Shown here piece by piece: positions 47,704 through 60,547 of a stretch of DNA of 64,000 nt. Within the stretch, counting starts at the first letter, position 1. Each line of letters opens with the position of its first letter. Source of the stretch: Acanthornis magna (taxonomy: Eukaryota > Chordata > Aves > Passeriformes > Acanthizidae); assembly GCA_036785705.1 (NCBI GenBank), contig JAWUZG010000033.1:496001-560000 (forward strand), given 5' to 3'. The position numbers and the translations under genes are program-made. The notes beneath the pieces are model-generated. The model saw only the letters and a program-made list of their open reading frames with translations. It was not told where the DNA came from and ran no database searches.

Positions 47704-48165
47704 TTTTGGTGGGCTGACCTCAGCTGGCAGCCAGACACCCACCCAGCCACTCTTGTAGTGCTCCTCTTCACCAGGCTGGTGGGAGAAGATAAGATGGAAA
47801 AGTCCACGGGTCAAAGTAAGGACAGGGAGATCCCTCACCAATTACCAGCATGGACAGAACAGCCTCAACGTTGGAAAAATTATTTGATTGCCACTTAAAA
47901 TAGAATGGAATTGTGAGAAACAGAAACAGATAAAAAACTTCTCCCTAACCCCTGTTTGTCTCAGGTTTGTGATTGTGACACTTCACAAATAAAAATGTGG
48001 AATATAAGAAGTTTTTCAAAGCTATTTTAACACTACCTGTGTCCTGTCAATAACATGCCAATAAGAAAACTCATTCTCTGCTTCATTCTCAGCTTCTCAA
48101 GGAATGGGGGCTGTGGTCAGCGCGCAATGGGTCCTCTCTGCTCCCTCATCCTCCTCACATTTGTT
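47704..48165 (-). mobile_element. Diverged ERV LTR
   Basis: The plus strand reads TTGGTGGGCTGACCTCAGCTG, GCAGCCAGACACCCACCCAGC, then CACGGGTCAAAGTAAGGACA, GGGAGATCCCTCACCAATTA and CCAGCATGGACAGAACAGCC. This is the reverse complement of the U5/R part of the bird LTR family also seen, less diverged, at 4,230-5,295. It continues through GGGGGCTGTGGTCAGCGCGC near 48,106, which corresponds to U3. The copy is old, with no clear target duplication. Confidence 0.75.
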
Positions 48166-49689
48166 TGCTGCACTTCACTGTGTTTGGTCTAAGTGTCTTT
48201 ATTGACCAAGAACTCTAGGTACTGATGGACTCTGCTGTTATTCTTCAGGATAATGGATAACTGATAATTGGTACCTCGTTTATTGCTCATGGCAGCATCC
48301 ACTAATTCATCACATAAGTGTTGGCTACAAATACCTCTTTAATGCTTTCTACTTTGTTTTGAAATAAGTGGACTTAAAATCATATTTTGTGTTTCAGTGA
48401 CACTGTTCACACTAGTATAACTGTAAGTATATCGTTATTTGGCAAATACTTTATCTGCAAAGGTTAATAAGTTAGTCATTAACACAACTGTTAAGGAAAT
48501 TAAGTATTCATGTATTGAATGAAGTAATAGAATATTATTCCCAAGAGAAAAAGCAACATGTTCATTAAGGATTTTGAAACCTGCAAAATAATTTTTTAAA
48601 TTTTACATCTTAAAATGCAAGACTGTGTCATATGACAAAGATAACAGGAAAACAAAGGTTAAACGTGCCTAATTTGCATTTCAAGAAATGATATCAACAT
48701 GCGGTAACAAACCAAGCATCTGGAATTCATTCCTTTCTCCCCTGACTTGCTCTGTGGTTTTCTTACTGCTCCAGAGACACATCCTCAGCAGCTGTAAACT
48801 CTCTTAGCTCTGACATCAAGAGATCTAGGAAAGCTTGTAGTACTGAGGATATGCTGCTGCTCTTTTTCTATCTATTAACTGTGCTTTTCCTGATAGATTC
48901 CAGAGTCTCGCAGAGAATGGACAGGAAATGCTAAGCCTTCCAGTTCACTTCAAACTAGCACTCCTGGCAGTATTCTTTTTGTAGTAAGGCTTTCTCATTA
49001 AATAACCATTATGTATAACTTCTAGCACTTCAATTTTTTTTTTATTTTTATTATCACTGAGAAATAATCTGAAATATTTTATAATTCACACCTTGAGTAA
49101 ACAGCACTGGTAGCCCAGTGATTCCTCAGGATGAGTCAGATGTAAGCACAAGCTGAACTCTCCTCTGGGAATCCTATGTGTAGAATTAAAGGACACCATG
49201 TAGTTCTAGGAAAAATATAATCATTTTGTGTGCTTAATTCCACGCTTCTTTTTTTCCCTGTATTTTTGAGTTAACCTTCTTTTTGCCACTTTGCTGTGTC
49301 CAAATGCAGAAAAACAATTTCATATTTACTGACTCATGACAATGCCTATTAACTTCTGCATCATCTAGATCTGATAATAAAACTGGCTTATCAAACAAGT
49401 GAAGATGACTTCTGGGGTGTCCTGTTTAGTCCTTTGTGGCTATTTGCCTGAATCACAGAGCTGCAAGAGCAGATAACTTCTGTCAGGCCCTGCACAGGGG
49501 AGGTCCAGATCAAGAACAGCAGGGGTGTTACAGATCACGACTGAAATGCATTCACAGAGCTCTGCAGGGAAGTTTGTGTAGCATCTGCTAGTACCATGTC
49601 TTCTTGTCGTTGCTCTTGAAGCCACCTGCCTGCCCTTCGCTGTCCTCACCTGGGACATGAGCTGCCGGCCCACCACAGGCTACTGCTGG
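48166..49689. other. AT-rich non-coding DNA
   Basis: No recognisable gene. The last 250 bases (from about 49,440) are more GC-rich and may be sequence adjoining the LTR that follows. Confidence 0.5.
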
Positions 49690-50174
49690 GATGTTTCCAG
49701 CTGAGGTGGGGCTGTTCCCAGCAAGCAGATGAGCAAGATGCCGGTGATGAAAGAGGCGTGATAAGATTAAGGGTGCAGGAGGGGGTCTCCTCTGTGGTCT
49801 CCATTTATTATGGGGTCAGGGTGCTGGGTAGTCAGGAGGGAGGACGAAGGAGAATCCCAAGGGCTCTCCCCGGGGCGGCTGGTTATAAAGGGGGAAGGGT
49901 AACCAGCAGGAGAGGAGACGAAGGGAGGGAACGAGGGTCCAAGGTCCAATCACAAAATAACAGGGGAGGGTACAACGAACGATAACCAATAACACAATAA
50001 ACTCAACAGAAGCTTCTGGAAGAGGGGGCGGATCCAGAGCCCTGGGCACGCCATCCCTACCAGCCCTGGGGTGGGTCTTAGGCCCCTGAGTCCTTCTCCA
50101 GCAGGGCTTCTCCTTCTGCAGAGGTGGAGCTGGCTCGGGAAACGGCTGCTACAAGGGATGGACCCTCCACAACA
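49690..50174 (-). mobile_element. ERV LTR with TATA box and poly(A) signal
   Basis: Read on the minus strand, the element starts TGTTGTGGAGGGTCCATCCC at 50,174. Its U3 includes TTATTTTGTGATTGGACCTTGG (CCAAT-type), a TATA box CTTTATAACC (49,890-49,881) and, about 80 bases later, AATAAA (49,809-49,804). That is the U3-R-U5 order and spacing of a retroviral LTR. The U5 end is unclear, so the 49,690 boundary is approximate, and I found no target duplication. No gag, pol or env is adjacent. Signal integrity suggests a fairly young copy. Confidence 0.75.
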
Positions 50175-53100
50175 TCTGGCATCTTTAACCACTGCTATCA
50201 ATTCCTTACTTGAACAAATACAGTAGGAATTCTCTCCAAGCCTTAGAAAACCTCCATCAATCCATGAAAGAGAATAGAGGCTTATATACAACAACAAAGT
50301 TGAAGACCTATATTTCAGGAACAAAAGCAGAGATGCTAATGAAAAGGAGGTAAAGGAAATAATCTATGCATTGAACATGCTGTCTATAGCTTTTGCAGTT
50401 GCAGTTTTTCCTCCTGATCGTGGGCAGGGCATAATTTAAGAAATGGAATTAGGAGTCTAGGTGTAAAAAATGCAGGTATGTTTTGCATCTTCATTGGTGT
50501 TTGCAGGAAAAACACTTGCAAATGAATTTTTTATAGTTTGCCTAGTGTGTCGTATGTATCTTGGGCTCTTTTTTTCTTCCAAATATGGTCCTTATTTTAA
50601 AATTCTTTGAAAGATGAATTATTTGAGAGGATTACAAATACTATGTAAAGGAGTAAGATCTTTAGAAAAGAGACTGAAGCATAGATGAGGAGAGCTACAG
50701 TACTGTTAGAGTGGAATATGCATCTTAGTTGCTAAAAACGACCTTGGAAAAGAAAGGTGAAGATAAAAGTGTCTCTGTCTTTCTTCCACCTCTCCTTGTA
50801 AACTGCACCAGGAGCACTGTGAGCTCTATTTTGTTTTTCTGAACAGTTGCCAATATCCAGACTACGAAAGGAACATTGAAGATTGTAGTGGTGTAATAAG
50901 ACAACTCATTTTGGGCAGCTTCCATGTTTTTATGCAATGTGCTTTTAAATCTTCATGTCAGTCATTGAAAACTGGAATTCACTTCTGCTATCTTCTTTAT
51001 GGAGAGTTTTGATTTCTCACATTTCTATGAATGGGGACACACATTTCTCTTCCATCTTATTTAAAGACAGTAATGCATCTTAGAAGATTTTTTCCCTTTT
51101 AGACCAAGTGAAGACCGAGGTAACAGACATCATAGCAAGGGCAGAACTGAGAGCTTGGAGTAGAATGTGCCTAGAGAGAAATATTCTGAAAGAGACACCA
51201 CAATATTTATAAACTTCTTCATTCACACATGTAAACTAATACAATAACTAACAAAGTTTGAAGTGCTAGTACCATGTGATGAAAGGTAAGTACAACTAAA
51301 ACTTAGTGTAAAATATTCCAGTTCTATGGAATTACAAACCCTGATGATTAAAGAGAATATAGTTCTTGTTAACTTGCAATTTCCTTAGACAGAAAAAGAA
51401 TGGATATGCTTTAATCATTATTTTTTTATAGATGGGTACCTTTGTTTTCATTGGAATGATCACTTTTTTATGTTTAGTGGGGAAGGAGAGGCTTAATATT
51501 AATTCCAGGCCTCTGAGAAATTAAGTTCCACTTTCAGGTGCCTCTTCAGAGTTCTACTTTGTGCTATTATGTATGAAAGTAATAGTTACGAATGCTGGGC
51601 CTGTAAGAGGCTTGCGTGTTTATGAAAACCTTTTCTAATGGGCCTTGTTAGCTCATCAGTATAACAAACCTTTTGCTCAGAAAAAATTTAGAAATTGTGA
51701 ATAATTTCAGCCAGGGTAGAACAGGAAAACTGACTGGTAGCCCTGAATACAATGGTCCAAGAGCTGAGGAAATACTCAGAGGTGCATGATCAAGTGTGAA
51801 GTTGCGTGGATTTTGAGAATGCTTTTAACTGTTACCAGCAATTCCTGAAATTTATGGACAGGAACATGTTGCAGCTCCTTCTGTATTTTTGCAATTTGCA
51901 GTGCTTTTTATTATATTACTGCAAATGATTCTGGGACATTTCAAGTTGGTTTGTGTCAAAAAAGAGGAGAAAGTACTATAGTGGACAGCTGCAGTTACTG
52001 CAAAACCATGAGTTGCTGAGCTTTTTGACACATGCCTGCTAACTACATTCGAAGAAGAATAACCAGTCGGGCTTTCATGCTTAACTTGAAACGGAAAGAT
52101 TTTTCCCTGGGAATATTTTTCCACTGATGATAAGACATTTCTAAAGGTTTGCCTTCCTACACCATTTGTGTCTGAAAACAAATAGCAAAATATGGCAGTA
52201 GATATTGCATGCCACATGCAAAAAGTCAGTAAAGTCACAGATGACATCATAAGTTCCCATCCTTATGAGTGTAAATAGGAAGTTTGTGTAGTTTAAAGGA
52301 AAGAACAGTTAGACAGAACTGTGGATAAGAACAAGGAAAGAGAGAAAACACGACTCTATGATTGTGGTGCAGAGGTTAAATGAGAGGAGGATCTGAGGGT
52401 GATAGCAGAATTCCATCAAATAGCACTAAAAATTCTAGGCTGCTTAGCTAGCTATATAAAACATAACATGGGAACCCTGTATATAACTCTGAATGTGAAG
52501 AAGTTCAAAATAGGAAAAAGTGTAATTGTATGACATAGGAGTGACATTCTTACATTACAGTTCAGCCTAAGGACTGAAAAAACCCCAACCCTAACCCTGT
52601 ATATAATAGGCTGGGTATTTTTCTGCCTTGTGTACTGTAGGCATGATTTCTTAATTTTGAGTTTTCTTTCATTTGGAAAGCATTGTACCAATGGTCACTT
52701 GAAAAAGAAGAACAAAAACTTTGAACTGATTGGACACTAACTGGTGGTCAACCAGGTAAATAAGGATTTAGATCCTATTTTGAAAATGCATATTTACTCT
52801 GGAAAGTATAATCGTTTGAGGGGGGAATAAAGGCCTAATTATGCTCTATCACCTATATATGCATTTTCAGCACTTTAAAAAGTGAATTAAATGGCTCTTT
52901 TTGACTAATAAAAAGAGCTCAAATCTAATGAGTGCATACAAAAGGAAACAGCGTAATACATTCAAGTGGCAGTAAAACATTTCTTCTGCCACCTAGAATA
53001 AGACCTCTAGTATTTTAATCTACCATTGATTTATTCACAGTCACTAATCTTGAAGGTCCAGTTTTTATTTTACAGTTTTAGAGCTATGTCACTATTAATT

Positions 53101-53418
53101 TTGAACTTTTTGGTAACCTCTGTGTTGCTATATGAATCTATAGAGTTAATTAACATAGAGGCACTAAGATTTTCAATGCGTTTTGTTGTTTCTTTAAATA
53201 AATTAGTTGTAGATAGAAACATAGTTTGGATTCAGGGACCATTCATGGGAATAGGGTTGAAATTCTTTCCTCTAAAAAAACAGGTTTACCAACTTTGTTG
53301 ACCTTAGTGGTATATAAATCAGTGTCCAAACAGATTGTACTGATTTCCTTGAAGTCTTTTTAGGAGGAAAAACACTCAAAAAAGTTATTTAGGAGTACTG
53401 ACTTGTTGCATTCCACAG
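50175..53418. other. AT-rich non-coding DNA
   Basis: No recognisable gene. A two-copy telomere-like CCCTAA motif at 52,583-52,598 is too short to matter. Confidence 0.55.
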
Positions 53419-54250
53419 TGGGGAGCCGCGAGGAGTTCTTTTAACAACAGATGGTCTAGGATGAAATTAAGTCAAGCAAGACAACATTGTATCTGACAAC
53501 CATTTATTGGTAAAGAACAAACAAAACCAGAAGTAATTGCCCCCTAAAGAGGACTTGGAAAGACAGAAAAGGAGGAAGGAAAATGAAACAGGAGGGGGAG
53601 ACAGAGAGAAAAAGCGGGCGTTACCCCCGAGGGCTGCGCAGCGCCATGGCCGCAGGTGCGGCGCTCTGTGCGCTGCCTGCCGGGAGCCCGTGCGGCTCCG
53701 GAGAGGCTCCGCACGCACAGCTCCTGCGGCCACGGGCGCTGGGAAACGCGGGGAGCAGGGATCGGGCAGGAGATGCGGGACCCTGGGCAGGGTCGCAGCG
53801 GGGATCGTGGGCTGGATCGGAGGCGGGCAGGGTTGGACACAGGTGGCTCAGGTAGGCACGCAGGGATGAAGCAGGTAGAGCGTCAGTCAGTGAAGCAGGT
53901 AGAGTGTCAGTCAGGGCCACAGGGAGGCAGGACTGATGTGAGGGCGAGCAAGGGTCGGTGAGGGCAGAAGAGCCAAAAGGCAGGCTGGAGCCAGGGCAGA
54001 AAGGATAAAATACAGGCCAGAGTCAGGGCAAGAAGCAGACCTCAGCAGGCTGGAGCCAAATTAAAAAACACAAGCCCAAAAAGATCAAAAGGACAAGACT
54101 CACAAGCCCTGACTCAAAAAAGCCCCAAGCAAAAAGCTCCAGCACCAAAGTCCTAACCAAAAAAGCCAAGATCCCAAAAAAAACAACCAAACAAGCCACA
54201 CTCCGAAGCACCCAAGAGCTTGTGACACAGTTACTGTTTATGTTCCCTGG
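53419..54250 (-). mobile_element. Probable ERV LTR with CpG-rich section
   Basis: On the minus strand the 3' end reads CTTTACCAATAAATGGTTGTC (AATAAA near 53,507-53,502), then AATGTTGTCTTGCTTGACTT and AACTCCTCGCGGCTCCCCA, ending in CA at 53,419. This is the R/U5 layout of an LTR and I recognise the phrase from songbird ERVs. Upstream, 53,620-53,830 is CpG-rich. Further upstream lies a repetitive U3-like zone with a GCAGGTAGAGYGTCAGTCAG duplication (53,873-53,920) and G/T-rich sequence on the minus strand. The 5' end is not determined. Frames in the CpG-rich section are not genes. Confidence 0.55.
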
Positions 54251-55382
54251 CTCCTCCCAAAGTCTGCCTGCTGACAAGAGACCATTGGCTCAGTCCAACA
54301 TTCTGATGCATCCTTTGGCAGAGACCTTTCACCATCTAATTTGACGGTGTCTCTGGAGGGTACAGTGTCTTTGTAGTTCCCCTGCTGACTGCCTGTCCCA
54401 TGTGAGACATGAAATGTTGCCAGAAAAAGACTCCCCAGAGACATGGCTGTATCCCATCTTCTCCTAGCTACCTCCTGAAAGGGGCACATGTAAAACTCTT
54501 CCCTCACATGCCTCTGACAATCAGTGTTGAGAAAAATCAAACTTAATTTGGCTCCCCACAGGAGCCCCGAGCTGGACACACACGAGGCCAAGGCTCAGCT
54601 CCCTGCAGCTGCTGCCAAGGCTGTGCCTCCTGCAGGCCCACACGCCGTCAGCTTTCTTGACCACAGGGGATCTTTGGCCCCTCCAAATTGCTCAGCTTGG
54701 CCTCCAGCAGGAGCTGCTTTCACAGCTGCCTCTTCCAAAGCCTCTACTGCTGCAAGGGCTTCTTCCTCCTTCTCCTCTTCCTCCTCCTGCCCCTTCTCCT
54801 TCCTGGCTGCAGGACTTGCCTCTTCTGCTGCATGTTCACTTGCAGCAGCTCCAATGTCCCATTCTTTCTAACAACTGAAAAAAATTATGGCATGTGATCC
54901 TGGTGAATAGCTTTTTGACATCTATTCAAAGAACACAGCTGCAATTTTTAACTTTTCATATTGATGAAATAATTTTCTTGTATTTCTAAATGTACATAAC
55001 CCACTATAATTAATTTTATATTTTTTGTATGTAAAGATTATACCTACAAAGTTCTAGCATAAAGTATTAATTTGTAGTTTTCATTAAAATATTGGTTTCT
55101 AGCAGTTGCATACATCAGCTGCTTGCGGGTGCTTACAAAATATTCTTTCGATTAATTTCCAGAATTAATTGTTCTATATCTGAATTCCTTGGAAAAGCTG
55201 TTTCTTTAATTGAGGTCTGACATGGTAACATCACTTGAAAAGTTAATATGGCATATGTTAGTGCATTTTATCAAAGGATGGGACGGACAGGGTTGTTAGT
55301 GAGGATTTATTGGATAGTGTGTGTCTAGAGCATAATATAAAACTATGGTATGAAGGGTGGATAATGTGCTTGGTTTGACTGA
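54251..55382. other. Non-coding stretch with Glu-rich-looking tract
   Basis: Most is AT-rich and empty. At 54,545-54,870 a CTCCTT-rich segment gives, on the minus strand, a frame such as EEASPAARKEKGQEEEEEKE. This is a purine/pyrimidine tract and I recognise no protein, though a decayed retropseudogene is possible. Confidence 0.4.
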
Positions 55383-55895
55383 GATAGACTTATTTTTCCT
55401 CAGAGTAGCTGATGAATTTGTGCTGAATACTGTGTTGATAAGTCATGGATATTTTAGTATTGCTGGGCAGGGCTTGCACTGAGACAAGGGCTCTTCTACC
55501 ACTCACTTCACTGATAATCAGGCTGGAGATACACAAAGAGTTGGAAGGGAACACAGCCAGGACAGGTGACAATGTCCACAGGGACATTCCAGACCATATG
55601 GAGTCATGCTCACCACGTAGAGCTGAAGGGAGCAGAAGGAGCAGAAGGAGCAGAAGGAGCAGAAGGAGCAGAAGGAAGAGGGTGTGATGGTGTTTGCATT
55701 CCCAAGTCACTGTTATGTGTGATCGACCTCTGCTTTCCCAGGATCAGCTGAACACCTGCCTGTCCATGGGAAGCAGTCAATGTTGTTTACCTTTCCTTGT
55801 CTACACGGCTTTCACTTTACCTGTTATATTGCCTTTATCTCAACTCACAAGTTTTCTCACTTCTCTAATTCTCCCTCCCCATCTGAGGCTTAAGC
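55383..55895 (+). mobile_element. ERV LTR interrupted by expanded 9-bp repeat
   Basis: From 5' to 3' it shows GTATTGCTGGGCAGGGCTTG, AACACAGCCAGGACAGGTGAC, GGGACATTCCAGACCATATGG, AGTCATGCTCACC, then GGGAAGCAGTCAATG and GCCTTTATCTCAACTCACAAG, with TTTTCTCACTTCTCTAATTC at the end. This order matches a common bird LTR family, related to the copy at 44,850-45,247, in plus orientation. A GGAGCAGAA repeat (55,628-55,676) sits where other copies have a short AGAAGGAG motif, so the repeat grew inside the LTR. The terminal CA end and a target duplication are not identified. Confidence 0.75.
55628..55676. repeat. 9-bp repeat (GGAGCAGAA)n, about 5 copies
   Basis: Five near-perfect tandem units inside an ERV LTR. 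It is the source of the Arg/Ser-rich open frame over 55,445-55,687. Confidence 0.9.
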
Positions 55896-58800
55896 TGGCT
55901 AGCCTGGACACAAGGACTGCAGAACACACCGACTCACTATGCTACTGTTTTCTATTTGGCTTCTGGGAAGTTCACAGTGGTGGCAAAATATCTTCATGTC
56001 TTTCTGAAATATGACTTGGAGTTATGCTTTCAGGTGAATCTTGCCTGTTTCGGCAGATGGGGCCAGTCTTGCACAATTCTGTGAATGGAACTGAACAAGC
56101 GAAACAGCAAGAGTCATTCCATTCCCCAAAACAATGGATAATCAAGGACTATCATGCTCCCTGATAGAGCTTACAGAACATCAGTGTGCCTTGCAATGGC
56201 TCATCAATTGCTAGGGTCATTTCCCAATCAGTGTTTGAGTTAGCAGTGACCTTTTTACATGGTTGTTATCCTGCTAGCACCAGTTTTGCTCCATCTGAGG
56301 ACTCTGCTGCATTCCCTGCCCAGCTGAAGTTTAAGCCAATAAGAAAGCATATTTTGGCCATCAGAGTAGTAAAAGGGGGTCACAAAAGAACTAAAATCAA
56401 GATTCAGATTTGTTTCAAGTAGTGATGACAGGAGTATACAAGCTGAAAGGCAGTAACAAAAAATAATTTGAGAGAGAGAAAGGGAATTTTAAAAAACCTG
56501 TGAGCACTGGTTCTGCCAGATGTATGAAATTAAAGCACTTGGAAGGAAATGATATTGCATAGTGTGTTATGACTGCTGCTAGCATGACTTAGTCAACATC
56601 ACAAGGGAGGTGTTCAAGAAGGTATCTGTTTTAGAATAGTGTTTTTCAAATGGTGTGCTATTACAAGAAAAAAATGCACTACTATTGGTAAGAGACTATT
56701 ATTAGTAATATCAGCAAAATTGTTGTCCTCTGCCTAGCCTCCCAGAACAAAAAAATTCTCTATTATACAGATTTAAAATATCTGGTGTATTTGGAGCCTG
56801 TTCCACAATGCTGACACCTCAGGGTGGACAGATCAGACAGAGAGATCATTCACAGAGAAGGTAAGTATGTCACAATATGACTCCAAAGAACAAGAATGTT
56901 AGACCTTTCTCTTCTTATTCCTGCTTCTTTCTTCATAAAGAAGAAAGACTATTTTTTTTTCTTTTCAAATCCATGAGTTTCTTGAATCTAAAAACAGCTC
57001 TCCTGCATTTTTCTAACTGTGGGAACTGCTGGCTTGTAGTGAGACCTAACTTGCAGTAGGAACTGTTAGTTTGCCTTGGTTCACAGGCATCGATTCTAGC
57101 TCAAAACAAGCAAGAAGCACAAAGATAACAAGAGACTCGCAGCCATTGTTATTGCAAGATGTTGTTCTAAATATGGGTACCCAATGACGTTGTGGGGTGG
57201 TGAATTGGGAGCCAATGGATATGTGACACGAATGTTAGAAATAGCATAAAAGAGGCCTTGTAAAATAGAGTAGTTCCTTTCTTTGACCGGAAGCCATTGT
57301 GGTGAGTCTTTATGTGTCATTTCTGTCTCAACAATGACATCTAACCAGGCCAAAGAAAGCAACTTCAGCTGATATTGAATGTCATGGAAACTTACAAGTA
57401 CATAGCCAAGAAATTGAACACAAGAATTTTTGAATTTTGGCATTTTTATAATTGTCAAATTGATGTCTACCTGGTCATTTAAATGCATGCTGCATACAAA
57501 TAGTTTCAACTACTGTCCCTGTATCTCTGTTCTGCTTTCAGTTTTCTTTTATTTTCCCATTTTTGGCTGTGCTTTCCTCCAATGCTCTCATGCAGAAGAT
57601 CTACACTAATGATCAGGAAGCTTACTAATTTATTCGTCTTTGGAAGCAAAGAAATAGACTTTAAAAGTCACAGCATGAACCACGGATTTCAAAACAGTCC
57701 GTACAAGCTGTAGAGGTCCACTGTGCATGTTTCACAACAGGACTCTGCTTCAGAAAATGGAAACTAATCTTAATGACAGAGGGAAGAGATGAAAGTTATG
57801 TCTCCTGTACTTTGGGGCTTTGACTTCTGAGGAAGTAGGAATGTAAATTATATTATCTAGACCCTAAAGATGAGAGAAAAGGATCATGTATGGTCAGATT
57901 CTTGTTCTACAAGCTCAACACATTTTGTGGCTGGTTTGCTTTGAAACTCAAACTTCTGGCAATGCAAGGTACAAGAGCCAAATGGGCATCAATTCCTTTC
58001 AAAATGTCCATCTGCTGCTGCAAAACCTACACACATTGTTACATAGCAACCTGTATTTCCTCTTGCAGTTGGAATCCCTGGGTTACTGTTGTTTGCTCTG
58101 TGAGTGTGTTGTCCTTGATAGAGACAGAGTAAATCCTGTTGTGATGCCAAAGCTTTCCCCAGTAAATGCTGGAGCTTACTATAAAACGTGCTTATATAAA
58201 TGCTGTTTTGCAGATGGTTATGACATAGAAAACGTGGTTGTACCTGAATAAAACATCACTTCTCTCCTCCCCATTCTCCACTCAAAATGAACCACTGATT
58301 ATCATCTACCTTTTCATTTACAGTGAAACAACACACATTTAGATTTACAACCACATTCAGTATGAAATGATAACTAAGGGAAACTAGAACCTTGATTAAA
58401 AAAGATTGGCAATGTTACATTGGGTACGTGATAAGGAGATATATTTCAGTTTATGGTACATGGAGAGTGTATTTTTAAGTAGCAGTATATGTTGCCAGGA
58501 CCAATTTTGCAATAACAGTAATGCAGTGCATAGTCGTAGCTGATTACAGGCTTTTACATGGGTGTTTTTCTGAACAGCTATTTTAATACTATGCAACCTG
58601 ATATTAATACACTGTTTTCATAGAAAAACTATAGAGTTTTGCTTGTAATTACCATACTGACTTTGAATTTTTTCCCTTTCCATTTTGCCATTTTCTGACA
58701 ACTGGCAAATATTATACATTTAGTAGTACATTTATTTTTCTCATTCAAGAATTACCATGAGGAAGAGACAAAGATTATTAAAGCTGTTTGTTAATGTGAA

Positions 58801-60387
58801 GAGGCTAAATGGTGATTTCTTGGTATCATTGTGTACCAAGATTTTTCAGACTTATAATTCCATTTGGAAATGGAGAACGGCTGGTGCTGACAAATTTCCT
58901 CTCTCTCTTGATGAGATCACAACAGTGTGTAAAGCAATTTCCCTTTCTTTGTAAATTCTTCTCTTCTGGCAAACAAGGTGATTTAAAAGCAAAGGGGTTG
59001 TATTCTGAGCTGCAGTTTACACTTACTGAGAATTTGAAAATTTTAGGGAAGCACTCAGAATTAAGTTAAGCTATCTCTCGTGACATTGCTTATTCTATGG
59101 TTTCCAAGATCCTTTCTCAAAAATATCAGTGAATTGTCAGTTTAAACTTAGAAAATAATAACTTAGATAGTACTGAAATCCTTTGATGGAATGTTTTTAT
59201 TTGATTATTTTATTCATGTTTTGCTATTATCATTATATATTATTTATATGTAAAATGTTAATGTTACTAATTTGTTTATTGGATCAATGTAAATAAAGAT
59301 TTTTATAACAGAAATAAATTTCACATATTTCTATGAGACCTTTGGACTTATAGGAAACTATTTTTTATCAGAAAAGGGCTCAGTGATAAGGCTTTTCCAG
59401 CAATTATTTTATACAGCTATTAAATGGGCGGTTTTTTTACTACTAGGAGGATCTCTGACCTTCCTTATTTTTCAAATATTTTTTAATTATATTGCACTTG
59501 AGCAGCAGACATTTTAGATAAACTTGACAGCATGGAAATGTCAACAAATTGAAATTGTGTCTGATAAAACAACAGCATATTAATATTCATGTATCATTAA
59601 TTTTCATTTGGAATATGAATAGATTTGTTTGCATAAATAGTTAAGATCTAAAATATTCTTTAATATTCCAATGTAGAATATGTAATATTCTACATCTAAA
59701 ATATTCTTTAATGTGACTTGTTTTTCCATACTGACATATTTGGTGAACTGTAATAACATAAATGTTTTCCCTTTGTTATTACCATAATATTACATATTTA
59801 TATGTTTCCAAAGACTACTTTAGTGTAGGAGACAAAGCTCTGAGAGGACATAGAAGGCAGAGGAGAAATACTGATAGGTCTACAAAATTCATTAATTTTT
59901 ATAGATGATGAATGGGAAATATAATTTTCCCATTTCAAAAAAACTCCAAAATACATCAGTGAGGTACATAAAGGACATGGTTTTTTAATGGAAAGAGTAA
60001 TTGAACATAGAAAAAACAATGCTACTTTGTTACACTGGTACAAATGAGAGTGTCAAGGAAATAAAAGTGGTAAAACAGAGACTAGATCAATTTCTGAAAC
60101 AGCAGCTTAATGGCACCTATCAAGCACATTGATTCCCCACATCAAGATTTCCCTAATTCAATGATTGACAGAAGAATGCATCAGAAGAATTTAATGTCAT
60201 GTACATATTTTCTTTTCCCCCTAAATATCCACTGCCAATAATTTATCAATATCGTCATCCGGATGGGTAGCCTAAGTGAAAAGTATGAAAAATCTTTGAA
60301 CTTAAAAACTGGAAAGAGTTTAAAATAAGAGAAAAATTTGGTTGAATAACTCTTGAATCAGATAGTAATTTGAAACAATTTATGCTG
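55896..60387. other. AT-rich gene-poor DNA
   Basis: No recognisable gene. It contains an unrecognised minus-strand open frame of 137 codons (57,096-57,509) with a hydrophobic C-terminus, and a hairpin flanked by direct repeats (59,646-59,712), both discussed as observations. Confidence 0.5.
59646..59712. repeat. Hairpin flanked by 19-bp direct repeats
   Basis: Identical 19-mers ATCTAAAATATTCTTTAAT lie at 59,646-59,664 and 59,694-59,712. Between them is a perfect 10-bp inverted repeat, TGTAGAATAT/ATATTCTACA (59,672-59,681 and 59,685-59,694), with a 3-base loop. Confidence 0.9.
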
Positions 60388-60547
60388 GCACAGGTTGCCC
60401 AGAGAAGTCGATGTCCAATCCATGGAAATGTTTAAGGCCAGGATGGATGGAGGTCTGAGCAGCCTGGTCTAGTGGAAAGTGTTGGAAATAGATGATCTTT
60501 AAGGTCCCTTTGAACATGAGCCTTTCTATGATTTTATGACTCTATGG
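60388..60547 (+). mobile_element. CR1 LINE 3' end fragment
   Basis: It starts GGCACAGGTTGCCCAGAGAAG, continues GGCCAGGATGGATGGAGGTC, GAGCAGCCTGGTCTAGTGG and GATCTTTAAGGTCCCTTTGA, and ends in the CR1 terminal repeats TCTATGATTTTATGACTCTATG. This is a classic 5'-truncated avian CR1 in sense orientation, about 160 bases long. Confidence 0.95.

Noticed and set aside
52580..52598. Interstitial telomere repeat
   Set aside because: Only about two CCCTAA units, which is within chance for 64 kb.
54545..54870. Glu/Lys/Ala-rich minus-strand protein, possibly a retropseudogene
   Set aside because: A low-complexity purine tract explains the composition. No family could be recognised and stops interrupt the flanks.
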